From Chondrocystis sp. NIES-4102 (lineage in GTDB: Bacteria > Cyanobacteriota > Cyanobacteriia > Cyanobacteriales > Xenococcaceae): a stretch of 64,000 nt of DNA. The DNA lies in assembly GCA_002368355.1 (NCBI GenBank), contig AP018281.1, positions 1,364,001 through 1,428,000 of the forward strand. The letters are read 5' to 3'. Under the pieces are notes generated by a model that worked only from the letters and a program-made list of their open reading frames with translations, made no database searches and was not told where the DNA came from. Positions 57,673 through 64,000 of this stretch are shown one piece after another. Numbering within the stretch: position 1 is the first letter of the stretch; each line of letters opens with the position of its first letter. The translations under genes were made by a program, and so were the position numbers.

Positions 57673-57978
57673 TTAAGTTGTTGATAGAAACTGGGGAGAA
57701 ATCTGTACAATTAACCAATCCAAAAAATCCTGATCAACATTAGTCAGAGAAATTTCAGTCAAATTAGTATTGCCTAAATGCTGTCGAATAGTTTGTTCGA
57801 TTGCATCTTGGTAATCATCTTGAGTTTTAATAATCAAAGCTATTTTTGGGTGTTGAGTAATTTCCTGTTGCCAACCGTAGATGAAGGGAAGAGGAAACCA
57901 ATTAACACAAACTGCCAGTTCTTTTTCAAGCAGCGATCGCAAAATTTGACTACCTTTGTCCCAGGTATCTACTGCGGT
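57673..57978 (-). pseudogene. 5'-truncated CutA-like divalent cation tolerance protein
   Basis: The translation VDTWDKGSQILRSLLEKELA then VCVNWFPLPFIYGWQQEIT and IALIIKTQDDYQDAIE aligns with CutA1 (LAACVN, YxWxGxI, KT motifs). The frame stays open leftwards to its stop, but the first strand (usually M-x-VLTTV) is missing. Homology begins at about 57978, directly next to a 42-bp hairpin (57983-58024), and an in-frame TGA lies beyond it. The only usual start inside is a TTG at 57940-57942, which would drop the first helix. So this is most likely a cutA broken at its 5' end, perhaps still translated from the TTG. Its stop overlaps the ribosome-binding site of the next gene. Confidence 0.6.
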
Positions 57979-57982
57979 CGCA

Positions 57983-58024
57983 GTGACGGAAGCCCCTGGA
58001 TGTGAAATCCAGGGGTCGCGTCAC
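57983..58024. repeat. 42-bp hairpin, IS-end-like, at the cutA break
   Basis: GTGACG and CGTCAC enclose CCCCTGGAT-GTGAA-ATCCAGGGG, a perfect 9-bp stem. The pattern recalls the subterminal hairpins of IS200/IS605-type elements. No transposase gene is present. Confidence 0.6.
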
Positions 58025-58063
58025 AGTCACGTAGTAGAATTTCATAGTTTTTCAGGATAACTT

Positions 58064-58289
58064 TTACAATTTGCCAAAAGAGCGCGACGAGGGAATAGGT
58101 TTAAAATTTATCAAAAGTTTATAGCTTAATTTAAGTTGTCTTTTTGCTCTGATTCTCCAGTAATCACTAATGTTGAGATAGCGGTGACTGGTTAGTTCAA
58201 TCGCTCCATCAGCTAACTCTGGTTCGATATTTTCAAACAACAATTTGTCCTCCTTAGTTAAAAAATCGAATTGAGCATCACTGGTATAG
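58064..58289 (-). CDS. Unrecognised short reading frame
   Basis: An open frame of about 75 codons lies between the sfnB remnant and the cutA remnant (FNYTSDAQFDFLTKEDKLLF, ELADGAIELTSHRYLNISDYW). It is continuous with an overlapping frame inside the sfnB remnant, so its true start is unclear. It could be the tail of another disrupted gene. I recognise no family. Confidence 0.25.
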
Positions 58290-58844
58290 TTAAAGCCAAG
58301 GATGGCGGGGTGGGTTAAGATTATTGAGAAAATAATTGCCCACGGCATAATATTTCCATCGCACTGGATCGTGCATATGGGTACGAGCATTGCGCCAGTG
58401 GCGATTGTAGTTAAACTCCTCTAGGGTAGACTTAGTACCTGCTAGTTCAAACAGTTTATTAGTTGCTAGTAAAGATGCCTCGGCAGCTAAGGCTTTAGCT
58501 TCTGCTACAGCAATGGATGCTTCTGCCACAGTAGATTCAGATAAATTAGAGGCGATCGCTTTGTCTATATATTCCCCAGCGCGACTCAGCAGTGCTTCAG
58601 CCCCATGAACCTGAATTTGCACCTGACCAAAGTTATAAATAAGCAAAGGATCTTGATAACCGTGTTCCACATTGCTATCAATCCAAGGTCTTGTACGGTG
58701 GCGTACAAAATCAATCGTATCTCTTACTGCAGCTTTAGCAATACCTACATCTACAGCAGCTTGAATAATCTGAGCGATCGCTTGTTCATCGCTTTTAATT
58801 ACATGAGCTTTTGGCTCGGTTTCAACATTTACTAATATTGTCAT
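58290..58844 (-). pseudogene. sfnB: Internally deleted sfnB (sulfur acquisition oxidoreductase)
   Basis: SfnB proteins are acyl-CoA dehydrogenase-like enzymes of about 390-410 residues. This frame has only 184. The first about 23 residues (MTILVNVETEPKAHVIKSDE) are a normal SfnB N-terminus (AHVI-x-D). The next residues (IIQAAVDVGIAKAAVRDTID) already belong to the C-terminal helical domain, which then runs intact to the end (FELAGTKSTLEEFNYNRHWR, HDPVRWKYYAVGNYFLN). So about 200 residues, including the flavin/substrate beta-domain, have been lost by an in-frame deletion. The product cannot be a working enzyme. It follows the sfnG remnant by 18 bp in the same direction. Confidence 0.75.
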
Positions 58845-58862
58845 AGTTAATCCTAATATTCC

Positions 58863-59555
58863 TCAAACATTTACTAATTCTTCAGTTGTACGAAGGCTTT
58901 CAAGCTTATGCACTAGAGGAATTACATTACGACCAAAGGCAGGCAAATCATCGCTATAGTGTAAAAAGCCCCCAAGAATAAGGTCTACCCCTACTTCATG
59001 GAACTTTTGAATCTTTTCTGCTACTTGTTCTTTAGTCCCAATTAAGCCAGAGCGGAAACCGTCGTTATACTGCACTAAATCTTCAAAATTGGAATTTGCC
59101 CACATCCCCACTTTTTCGCTAGTAGAAGCACCTGCTTGTTTTACGGCATCCCCAAATCCTTTAACAGCTTCTTTATCTGCTTTAGCTATAATTTCTTGCA
59201 AGACAGCATGAGCCTCTTTTTGCGAATCTCGAACCAAAATAAAAGCATTCAAACCAAACTTAATTTTGCGTCCTTCTTTACGGGCTAAAGTAGATACTTC
59301 CTGGATCTGCTCTTTCACCCCCTCAACAGTGTTGCCATTCATAAAATACCAATCAGATACACGAGATGCCATAATGCGAGCAGCTTTGGAATTACCGCCT
59401 TGGAATATTTCTGGATAGGGATGTGCAACGGGTTTTGGTTTAACCCAACCGCCATTGATGCGGTAAAAATCGCCTCGAAAGTGGAACTCTTCATCACTCC
59501 ACATACCTTTTAAGACGCGGATAAATTCTTCCGAACGTCGATAGCGTTTATCATG
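58863..59555 (-). pseudogene. sfnG: 5'-truncated sfnG (dimethylsulfone monooxygenase)
   Basis: The frame encodes the C-terminal about 230 residues of SfnG, a flavin-dependent luciferase-like monooxygenase that converts dimethylsulfone to methanesulfinate. Matching blocks are HDKRYRRSEEFIRVLKG, YPEIFQGGNSKAARIMASR, SDWYFMNGNTVEGVKEQI, VGMWANSNFEDLVQYNDGF and GLIGTKEQVAEKI. Full-length SfnG has about 360 residues. Homology stops at the histidine at 59553-59555, and an in-frame TAG lies at 59565-59567. The first about 130 residues are absent and replaced by mobile-element DNA. An internal ATG at 59502-59504 could start a shorter peptide lacking most of the TIM-barrel N-half. Confidence 0.75.
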
Positions 59556-59603
59556 AAAATGCGACTACAGTACGAAGCCCATACACCAAGGGTTTTACAG
59601 CTT

Positions 59604-59646
59604 TAAGGAATATTAAGGAAGGGTTATTTTCCTTGAACATTCCTTA
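59604..59646. terminator. Long hairpin near the element boundary
   Basis: TAAGGAATATTAAGGAA pairs imperfectly with TTCCTTGAACATTCCTTA around a short loop. It may end the small gene at 59710-59937 or belong to the element end. The decamer ATTCCTTATT recurs at 59639-59648 and 59705-59714. Confidence 0.4.
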
Positions 59647-59709
59647 TTAGTTCATAAGTACCAGGCTAATTAACCGCTTTAATAGGGGCTTTTAGTCCTT
59701 AGTCATTCC

Positions 59710-59937
59710 TTATTCTGTGTAGTCTTCATTTTCTGGGTCTCTAACAAATTTTGCAGTAAAATCTATTCTTGCTTTTTTTCTTCTTGGATAAAAGTAAAGT
59801 TCTACTTGGTCAAGCCCTATAAGACAGTCCTGTAAGCTTTTATTCCTGTAGGCTGCTAAAAGCCTTAAAGCTTGGTGCATTTGAGGGGTAACAGTTATCT
59901 TGATTAGCTTGTTTTTTCCCTGTTCATTCATACTCAC
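59710..59937 (-). CDS. Small protein with ribbon-helix-helix-like N-terminus
   Basis: This 75-residue protein has a segment KLIKITVTPQMHQALRLLAA followed by YRNKSLQDCLIGLDQVELYF. The strand-helix-helix pattern (ITVTPQMHQALRLLAAYRNKS) resembles CopG/Arc-type DNA-binding proteins, often copy-number or partition regulators on plasmids. The C-terminal part is basic, then acidic. The start could be the GTG at 59935-59937 or the ATG at 59929-59931. One of the 30-bp palindromes (59985-60014) lies about 50 bp upstream and could be its operator. The call is tentative. Confidence 0.45.
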   Translation of the reverse strand: MSMNEQGKNKLIKITVTPQMHQALRLLAAYRNKSLQDCLIGLDQVELYFYPRRKKARIDFTAKFVRDPENEDYTE

Positions 59938-59968
59938 TAGTACCTATATTCTGTTTATTTGTTTAGTC

Positions 59969-60157
59969 TTAGTAGGCATATATAAAAACGTTATACATTA
60001 ACGTATAACGTTTTAGGTAACGTCCCCTACTTCTGTACATATTTCCGTCTAGACGAATTGGTATATACAAATTACTAAGTAGCTCTATTAATTCCTCACC
60101 AGCCCCCAGGGGTTCATATCGCCTAAATTCGGCGGTCTTTATATAAGCTATTTCCAC
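59969..60157 (-). CDS. Doubtful small ORF across a palindrome
   Basis: This 62-codon frame has a plausible helical N-part (LGAGEELIELLSNLYIPIRL), but its last about 12 codons run through the 30-bp palindrome and give an odd Tyr-rich end. I recognise no family and it may not be translated. Confidence 0.2.
   Translation of the reverse strand: MEIAYIKTAEFRRYEPLGAGEELIELLSNLYIPIRLDGNMYRSRGRYLKRYTLMYNVFIYAY
59985..60014 (-). repeat. 30-bp palindromic site, copy 1
   Basis: Twelve-base arms AAAACGTTATAC / GTATAACGTTTT surround a 6-bp spacer. On the minus strand the left flank is CGTTACCT and the right flank TATATATGCC, shared with copies 2-4. Confidence 0.9.
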
Positions 60158-60228
60158 TACCCCCTCCCCAGCCCTAGGGGCTACCAGGGAATGCCACCCG
60201 ATAACCCCTACTTAACTATCTGTTAGGT

Positions 60229-60390
60229 TCAGTTAGCTAGAGCTTTTAGGGCTAATTCAATCTTTTTGATTTCATGCTGACGCTCTGTCAGTAATGCTAG
60301 CCTTTCGTCCTTATCGCCAGGGTCAGCAATCATTGAAACCATCTTTATCTGTAGGTCGTTATTTTTTTGGTATTGCTCACAGGCGGACAA
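60229..60390 (-). CDS. Small helical protein, unrecognised
   Basis: This frame of about 53 codons is too short to stand out but looks coding: SACEQYQKNNDLQIKMVSMI, then ADPGDKDERLALLTERQHE and IKKIELALKALAN. It is strongly amphipathic and helical. The start is uncertain (TTG at 60388-60390; the frame is open for 11 more codons upstream). It could be a small element-encoded accessory protein or the tail of a decayed gene. Confidence 0.35.
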   Translation of the reverse strand: MSACEQYQKNNDLQIKMVSMIADPGDKDERLALLTERQHEIKKIELALKALAN

Positions 60391-60423
60391 GATATAGGTG
60401 TTGTCTAAATTAGCCAGAGATGA

Positions 60424-61151
60424 TTAAGAAATAACGTTGAAGATAACGAGTAGATATATAAGTAGGTATCTCAAGTACTATAGGTTGAGAACGTAAATAC
60501 TCATGTAAGTCTTTCTACTGTTCATTAAAAAGAAGTAATCTAGAATGAGCTTTATATCGCTAGTAGAGACAGTCTAATATCTTTTATGACTCTTCAAATA
60601 AACAAAAAGGTTAGACGCTTATTTTTCACATCTGTTATTGACTAAAACACATCCTACCAAAAACCAATTAAATACTACTGCTATGTATCTATCGACAATT
60701 AGTAAAGACGATAGATGTTATATACCCCTACATTTAGTCATTTCTAATTAACGTCCATTACTTACAAAAGCAATAAAACTAACCCTTACTCTTAACGAAA
60801 TAACCATAGACTCAGAAGATATACAAATAAAGCTCAAACCCTCAACCAACCAAAACAGATAGAATAAATAACCGCATGGCTTAATATCCAACAGATACAA
60901 AATAGTCCCATGTTCCAATTGTTTTAAAAGAAGGTTAGTTTATTACAACTAACCCGTAATCTGAACCTACTCATAGATATATTAGTCAGCTACCAATAAA
61001 ACCAACAAAAGCAATATCTCTAAGTACACTTACTATGAATTCATAGCTGGTCAATTAACGAGCATCTAGATGCTTAATGTAAGCTCAATAGTACTTAATT
61101 AACCTTACAGACTGTAGGTTATATTCACCCTAATCAAGATAAATTACAGCT
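60424..61151. other. Gene-poor element region
   Basis: More than 700 bp of AT-rich DNA without a convincing ORF. It includes one copy of TTACAGACTGTAGGT (61105-61119), a dyad that recurs at 62657-62671 on the other side of the rep gene. It could contain a replication origin, but nothing decisive is visible. Confidence 0.4.
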
Positions 61152-61190
61152 AGATAAAGACTGGCAATAATGTTTATTCAAGTTGCCAGT
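61152..61190 (-). terminator. Terminator after the replication gene
   Basis: On the minus strand ACTGGCAA and TTGCCAGT form a perfect 8-bp stem with a 15-nt loop, followed by CTTTATC. It lies about 70 nt beyond the rep stop. Confidence 0.55.
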
Positions 61191-61261
61191 ACTTAATACC
61201 TGTATACCCTTCAAACAATGCTTAATGTATCCTTATAGTCATCTTTAACCCTCAAGATAAA

Positions 61262-62260
61262 TTAATTATTATCAAGTAGCTGATTATCAATAGTTACTAA
61301 TACCTTATCTATAAAATCTTGCCAGAAAAATAACCTATCAGTTCTTTTCTTGGTCATATTCTTCTGACTGCTAATATTATCTTTATTCCTAAAGTCTATG
61401 CTAGATAAAGCAGCTTCAGCTAAGACTATAGCAAAACTTACAATTAAATCATTAGCTAGAGTCTTATCCACTTCTAAGTTAGCTATTTGATTAAATAACC
61501 CTTGGGCTTTTTGCCTTTTCAATTCAGCTTCATATCTGACAAAATCTTTACCCTTGGTGTAGATTCTGATAAATAAACTTGAACGTCTAGAACCTATGGC
61601 TAAAGTACCTTCAAACTGATTATCAGTGATTTTGAAATAGCTATCATCTATTACCGAAAACCCAAAATTGTAACCAAGCTTAAAAGCTTTTTTCATCTCA
61701 ATAACAGGTATAAGCTTATGTGAATAATCATCTATGGCTACATCAATCCGATGGCATTTAAACGTCCAATTAATGTTTAGGTAGCTAATAACCTTTTGCT
61801 GTTTTAGTAGGCTTAATTTGGCAAAATAAGCCCCTGATAGGTCAAGCATTATGTCATAGACGTGTCTAATGTTTTTACCTCGATTTTTGGCTTTCTTTGT
61901 ATAACCTAAAGTTATTCCTGAACTTGATGTAATTATGTTTTGATATTTCTTACTTTGGGGCATCTTAGGGTCAGGATGCCAAGGCTTGTTTATTGTTTTT
62001 GTTTCCTGCTTATCAAACACAAAATCTACTAGTGAGTCAAAAGATTTCTTAGTTAAATTATTACTACTTAAACGTAGATAATCTAAGTGAATAAAATTCT
62101 TGAGAAATTTAAATTGGGAGTAAGTTTTAGTAGGTAAAAGATAGTTAAAGCTATTAGTAGTAAGAGAAAGAGTATTATGAAGGGATAGCGTGGTATTACT
62201 AGAACAATTTTCTACAACTAATAACTGCTTGTTGCTGCTTTGGATATTTGGTTTTATCAT
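61262..62260 (-). CDS. Replication initiation factor (Rep_trans / RstA type)
   Basis: This 332-residue protein resembles rolling-circle replication initiators of the Rep_trans family (pT181 RepC, phage RstA). Typical blocks are HVYDIMLDLSGAYF, FKCHRIDVAIDDYS (conserved R-D-D pattern), FEGTLAIGSRRSSLFIRIYT and KGKDFVRYEAELKRQKA. The family nicks the double-strand origin with a tyrosine, and Tyr in RIYTKG lies in the expected region. The N-terminal about 100 residues are Asn/Ser-rich. It implies that the surrounding DNA replicates or once replicated as a plasmid or phage. The start is the ATG at 62258-62260; a terminator follows. Confidence 0.65.
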   Translation of the reverse strand: MIKPNIQSSNKQLLVVENCSSNTTLSLHNTLSLTTNSFNYLLPTKTYSQFKFLKNFIHLDYLRLSSNNLTKKSFDSLVDFVFDKQETKTINKPWHPDPKMPQSKKYQNIITSSSGITLGYTKKAKNRGKNIRHVYDIMLDLSGAYFAKLSLLKQQKVISYLNINWTFKCHRIDVAIDDYSHKLIPVIEMKKAFKLGYNFGFSVIDDSYFKITDNQFEGTLAIGSRRSSLFIRIYTKGKDFVRYEAELKRQKAQGLFNQIANLEVDKTLANDLIVSFAIVLAEAALSSIDFRNKDNISSQKNMTKKRTDRLFFWQDFIDKVLVTIDNQLLDNN

Positions 62261-62439
62261 GATGCTTAGTGATTAAAAGTGAGTTCTCTTGACAGGGCTT
62301 ATTTTTTTTTGTCTGTTTACCCTAACCTAGTATTCCTGTACTGTTATAGCTGCTTAACTTTAAGCTGTCGAATTAGGATACAAGTACTCGTAGAAATTGG
62401 AACTAAGCTTTACTTACAGTTACCCTATACCCGTTACCT

Positions 62440-62469
62440 AAAACGTAATATAAAAACGTATTACGTTTT
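62440..62469 (+). repeat. 30-bp palindromic site, copy 2
   Basis: Eleven-base arms AAAACGTAATA / TATTACGTTTT surround an 8-bp spacer. Left flank CCGTTACCT, right flank TAGATAC. Confidence 0.9.
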
Positions 62470-62575
62470 TAGATACCCTCCCTTACTCACTAATTACCTT
62501 AGTTAGATTCTCTTGGGTATGTATAAAAAAATACTTATTTACTTTGTAGATTAACCACTAGTGTACCCGTTACCT

Positions 62576-62605
62576 AAATAGTGACACTTTAAAGTGACAC
62601 TATTT
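62576..62605 (+). repeat. 30-bp palindromic site, copy 3
   Basis: AAATAGTG-A-CACTTT pairs with AAAGTG-A-CACTATTT, a full 30-bp palindrome with one A/A mismatch per arm. Left flank CCCGTTACCT, right flank TATATATGCC. Confidence 0.9.
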
Positions 62606-62656
62606 TATATATGCCCCCTTACATTGACTTGAGATGAATTTAAGCTTTTTGTTAGG

Positions 62657-62671
62657 TTACAGACTGTAGGT
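62657..62671 (+). repeat. 15-bp dyad repeat flanking rep (second copy)
   Basis: TTACAGACTGTAGGT is identical to 61105-61119. The core TACAG-A-CTGTA is an inverted repeat. The two copies bracket the rep gene, as operator or replication sites would. Confidence 0.6.
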
Positions 62672-63035
62672 ATTTCAGATAACATTCTTTAGGGGCTTGT
62701 TATTGGTTATTTTACGTCTTCGCTCTCGTTCGTCCAGTATCTCCGTTTCACCTCGACTCTACGAGCTAGTACTTGACTAACTATCGCTTAGACTATTTTT
62801 TTATTTAGGCAGCCCTCAAGGAATATTATCACTCATTATATATGCGACCTATAGGACGTAATTTGATTAGAACGTACTTTAGCAGTCACAACTATTAGCA
62901 TCAGTATAATGATTATTGATTATCTGATGTATTTTAGTATTATCGTTTGTTACTAGCTTGAGATGATTGAGCAACTAATAATTGAAACTAAAAAAGAACT
63001 TAGTACTGTTTTGGGTGAGTTGGTAGGCGTATCTA

Positions 63036-63065
63036 AAATAGTTGCACGTTTTTGTGCAACTATTT
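63036..63065 (-). repeat. 30-bp palindromic site, copy 4
   Basis: Twelve-base arms AAATAGTTGCAC / GTGCAACTATTT surround a 6-bp spacer. On the minus strand the left flank is CCATTACCT and the right flank TAGATACGCC. Confidence 0.9.
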
Positions 63066-63233
63066 AGGTAATGGGTAATGCTCGTAAATAATCTTATAAA
63101 AATAACTCTCTATTACTCAAGCTTTGCTGTTGACGCAGCCCTAGTATATATATCCTGCCGAGGGTAGCTAATTTAAAATTATTAGTTGTGCTTTATGTTT
63201 ATAGTAGCTATTAGTGTAATGTTTACTATTGTC

Positions 63234-63271
63234 AGAAAAAAATCAAAGACTCTTATAAGGAATCTTTGATT
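63234..63271 (-). terminator. Terminator after the recombinase gene
   Basis: On the minus strand AATCAAAGA and TCTTTGATT pair across a 13-nt loop and are followed by TTTTT. It lies about 110 nt past the recombinase stop. Confidence 0.6.
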
Positions 63272-63380
63272 AGCTTGGTTACTTGTATTTAAGATTTGAT
63301 TACTTTATTTGTTTATATTCGTTTTGATATATCTCTATCGTTCTCGTGTAAGCTATCTGACAGCAAACGGCTATTAGTTC

Positions 63381-64000
63381 TTATTTCTGTTTCCTGCTAT
63401 CTTCTATCGCTTCATACATTTTGAGCTTAGTCTTGAGCATTTCGTTTTCATTTTCAAGATGACTTATTTTGTCTTTTAAGGCTTTGATTTCTATGTTGGC
63501 TTTATCTAGTTCAGAACGGCTTTCTTTGTCCTTAGAAATCGAATCTAGCATTCCCTGTAGCTTTACTTCGGTACTCATGTGTCGCAGGTAGTTGTTACTG
63601 TTCATCTGTAGCGAATGACCTAAGCTGTCAGCTAAAACTTTAGGCTTGTAGCCTAGTAGATGTCCTCTGTGATTATAGGCATGACGCAAAGCGTGAGGTG
63701 TGAATCCGTAACCGCGTCTAATGAACCAGTGGCAGGACTTACCAGTGCAACTGTAAGTTCCCTGACTGTTACCTAATGTCTTCAAAGGATTCTCGATATC
63801 AGGCAGATTAAAAGACTGTAAAAGATTAAATTCTTGTACCCAATCCGAACCCTCTGGAGAAAGAGGCATAGCCATCCTATAGCCAGTTTTAGTAGTGTGC
63901 TTAATACAAAGTATACGGTCTTTGTTTTCTGGGTCTAGTATCGCAGGGATTACCACGTCACCTAATGTATGCTGAGTAGCCGTTTCATCGTCGTCACCAT
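63381..64000 (-). CDS. Tyrosine recombinase/integrase (5' end outside window)
   Basis: This is the C-terminal part (about 206 residues visible) of a tyrosine recombinase. The frame is open to the window edge, so the N-terminal DNA-binding domain and first catalytic arginine may lie outside. The catalytic box is clear: FTPHALRHAYNHRGHLLGY (HxxR), DSLGHSLQMNSNNYLRHMS (second His and the nucleophile Tyr in NYLRH). An odd cysteine pair (YSCTGKSCHWF) precedes it. The C-terminal about 50 residues form a coiled coil (IKALKDKISHLENENEMLKT), an unusual tail for an integrase. It presumably integrates or excises the element. Confidence 0.8.
   Translation of the reverse strand, partial: GDDDETATQHTLGDVVIPAILDPENKDRILCIKHTTKTGYRMAMPLSPEGSDWVQEFNLLQSFNLPDIENPLKTLGNSQGTYSCTGKSCHWFIRRGYGFTPHALRHAYNHRGHLLGYKPKVLADSLGHSLQMNSNNYLRHMSTEVKLQGMLDSISKDKESRSELDKANIEIKALKDKISHLENENEMLKTKLKMYEAIEDSRKQK

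Larger units (their letters stand above)
62261..63233. other. Gene-poor element region with palindromic sites
   Basis: About 970 bp between rep and the recombinase contain palindromic sites 2, 3 and 4 (62440-62469, 62576-62605, 63036-63065), a second TTACAGACTGTAGGT (62657-62671) and a GC-richer block (about 62705-62790). No convincing gene is seen. A 34-codon frame (62963-63067) ends inside site 4. Confidence 0.55.
59558..64000. mobile_element. Left part of an integrated plasmid/integrative element
   Basis: From the sfnG breakpoint to the window end the DNA changes in character: gene density drops, short unknown ORFs appear, and genes for a Rep_trans-type replication initiator (61262-62260) and a tyrosine recombinase (63381 to beyond the end) are present. 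Four 30-bp palindromic sites occur only here. The other end lies outside the window, so the attachment site cannot be confirmed. Confidence 0.6.

Noticed and set aside
59604-59646. Hairpin as the attachment site of the element
   Set aside because: No matching direct repeat can be tested because the other end is outside the window; it may simply be a terminator.
62279-62506. 75-codon plus-strand frame upstream of rep
   Set aside because: It runs through palindromic site 2, has biased Tyr/Leu/Ser content and no family resemblance.
59985-63065. The 30-bp palindromes as dif/pdif (XerC/XerD) sites
   Set aside because: Arm-spacer sizes are similar, but the arms are not conserved between copies, as would be needed for Xer binding.

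Overview
The window is chromosomal DNA from a low-GC cyanobacterium. The evidence is NdhD (NdhD1 type) and NdhO of the NDH-1 complex, cyanobacterial and plastid families (CCB1, DUF3155, DUF3386, the Trp-rich TIGR02450 family), many copies of the HIP1 octamer GCGATCGC, and tandem heptamer repeats (STRR type) between genes. The low GC and the repeat style would fit a Pleurocapsa/Stanieria-type unicellular lineage. That placement is inference only.

Layout. 1-12.5 kb: a partial DUF2237 gene, a CPA1 Na+/H+ antiporter, a receiver-domain protein with a coiled coil and a C-terminal membrane anchor, ndhD, a YaaW-like membrane protein, a Ser/Thr kinase, a coupled Rcp1-like receiver / receiver-GGDEF-EAL pair, and a PGM1-related ATP-grasp enzyme. 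12.6-16.6 kb: two TPR proteins ending in a sulfotransferase and a methyltransferase. 16.9-22.2 kb: an ABC-F protein, NfeD-like protein, hisS, an ABC ATPase and a Trp-rich protein. 22.3-27.1 kb: a polysaccharide export protein and a Wzc-type tyrosine kinase, then a CCB1-like protein. 27.2-42.5 kb: DUF3155, a histidine kinase next to a glycosyltransferase, an IMPase-like enzyme, an M3 peptidase, an AlkA-like glycosylase, a secreted-looking beta-helix protein, sbcC, a PhyH-like dioxygenase and ftsH. 42.7-56.4 kb: DUF3386, a TpsB-CHAT operon, tRNA-Gly(UCC), an M16 peptidase homologue, a CNNM/CorC-like protein, infC, an alpha/beta hydrolase, ndhO, a DUF785 protein, a candidate ncRNA, hisH and a small unknown protein.

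56.5-59.6 kb holds a decayed sulfone/sulfonate-type cluster. An intact SfnB/DszC-like flavoprotein is followed by a 5'-truncated cutA next to an IS-like hairpin, an sfnB that has lost its middle, and an sfnG that has lost its N-terminal part. The sfnG break coincides with the start of an integrated element (about 59.56 kb to beyond the window end). That element carries a rolling-circle type replication initiator, a tyrosine recombinase and long gene-poor stretches.

The most unusual structure is in that element. Four hairpin sites, each exactly 30 bp, have different stem sequences but preserved pairing and shared flanks (a TTACCT side and a TA[T/G]ATA side). The second is a candidate minus-strand ncRNA at 54.93-55.10 kb with two mutually exclusive hairpins and a strong terminator. 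Dispersed intergenic repeats (a 25-bp unit in eight copies at five loci, heptamer arrays, and a TTAGC/TGACGCG module) mark many gene ends.
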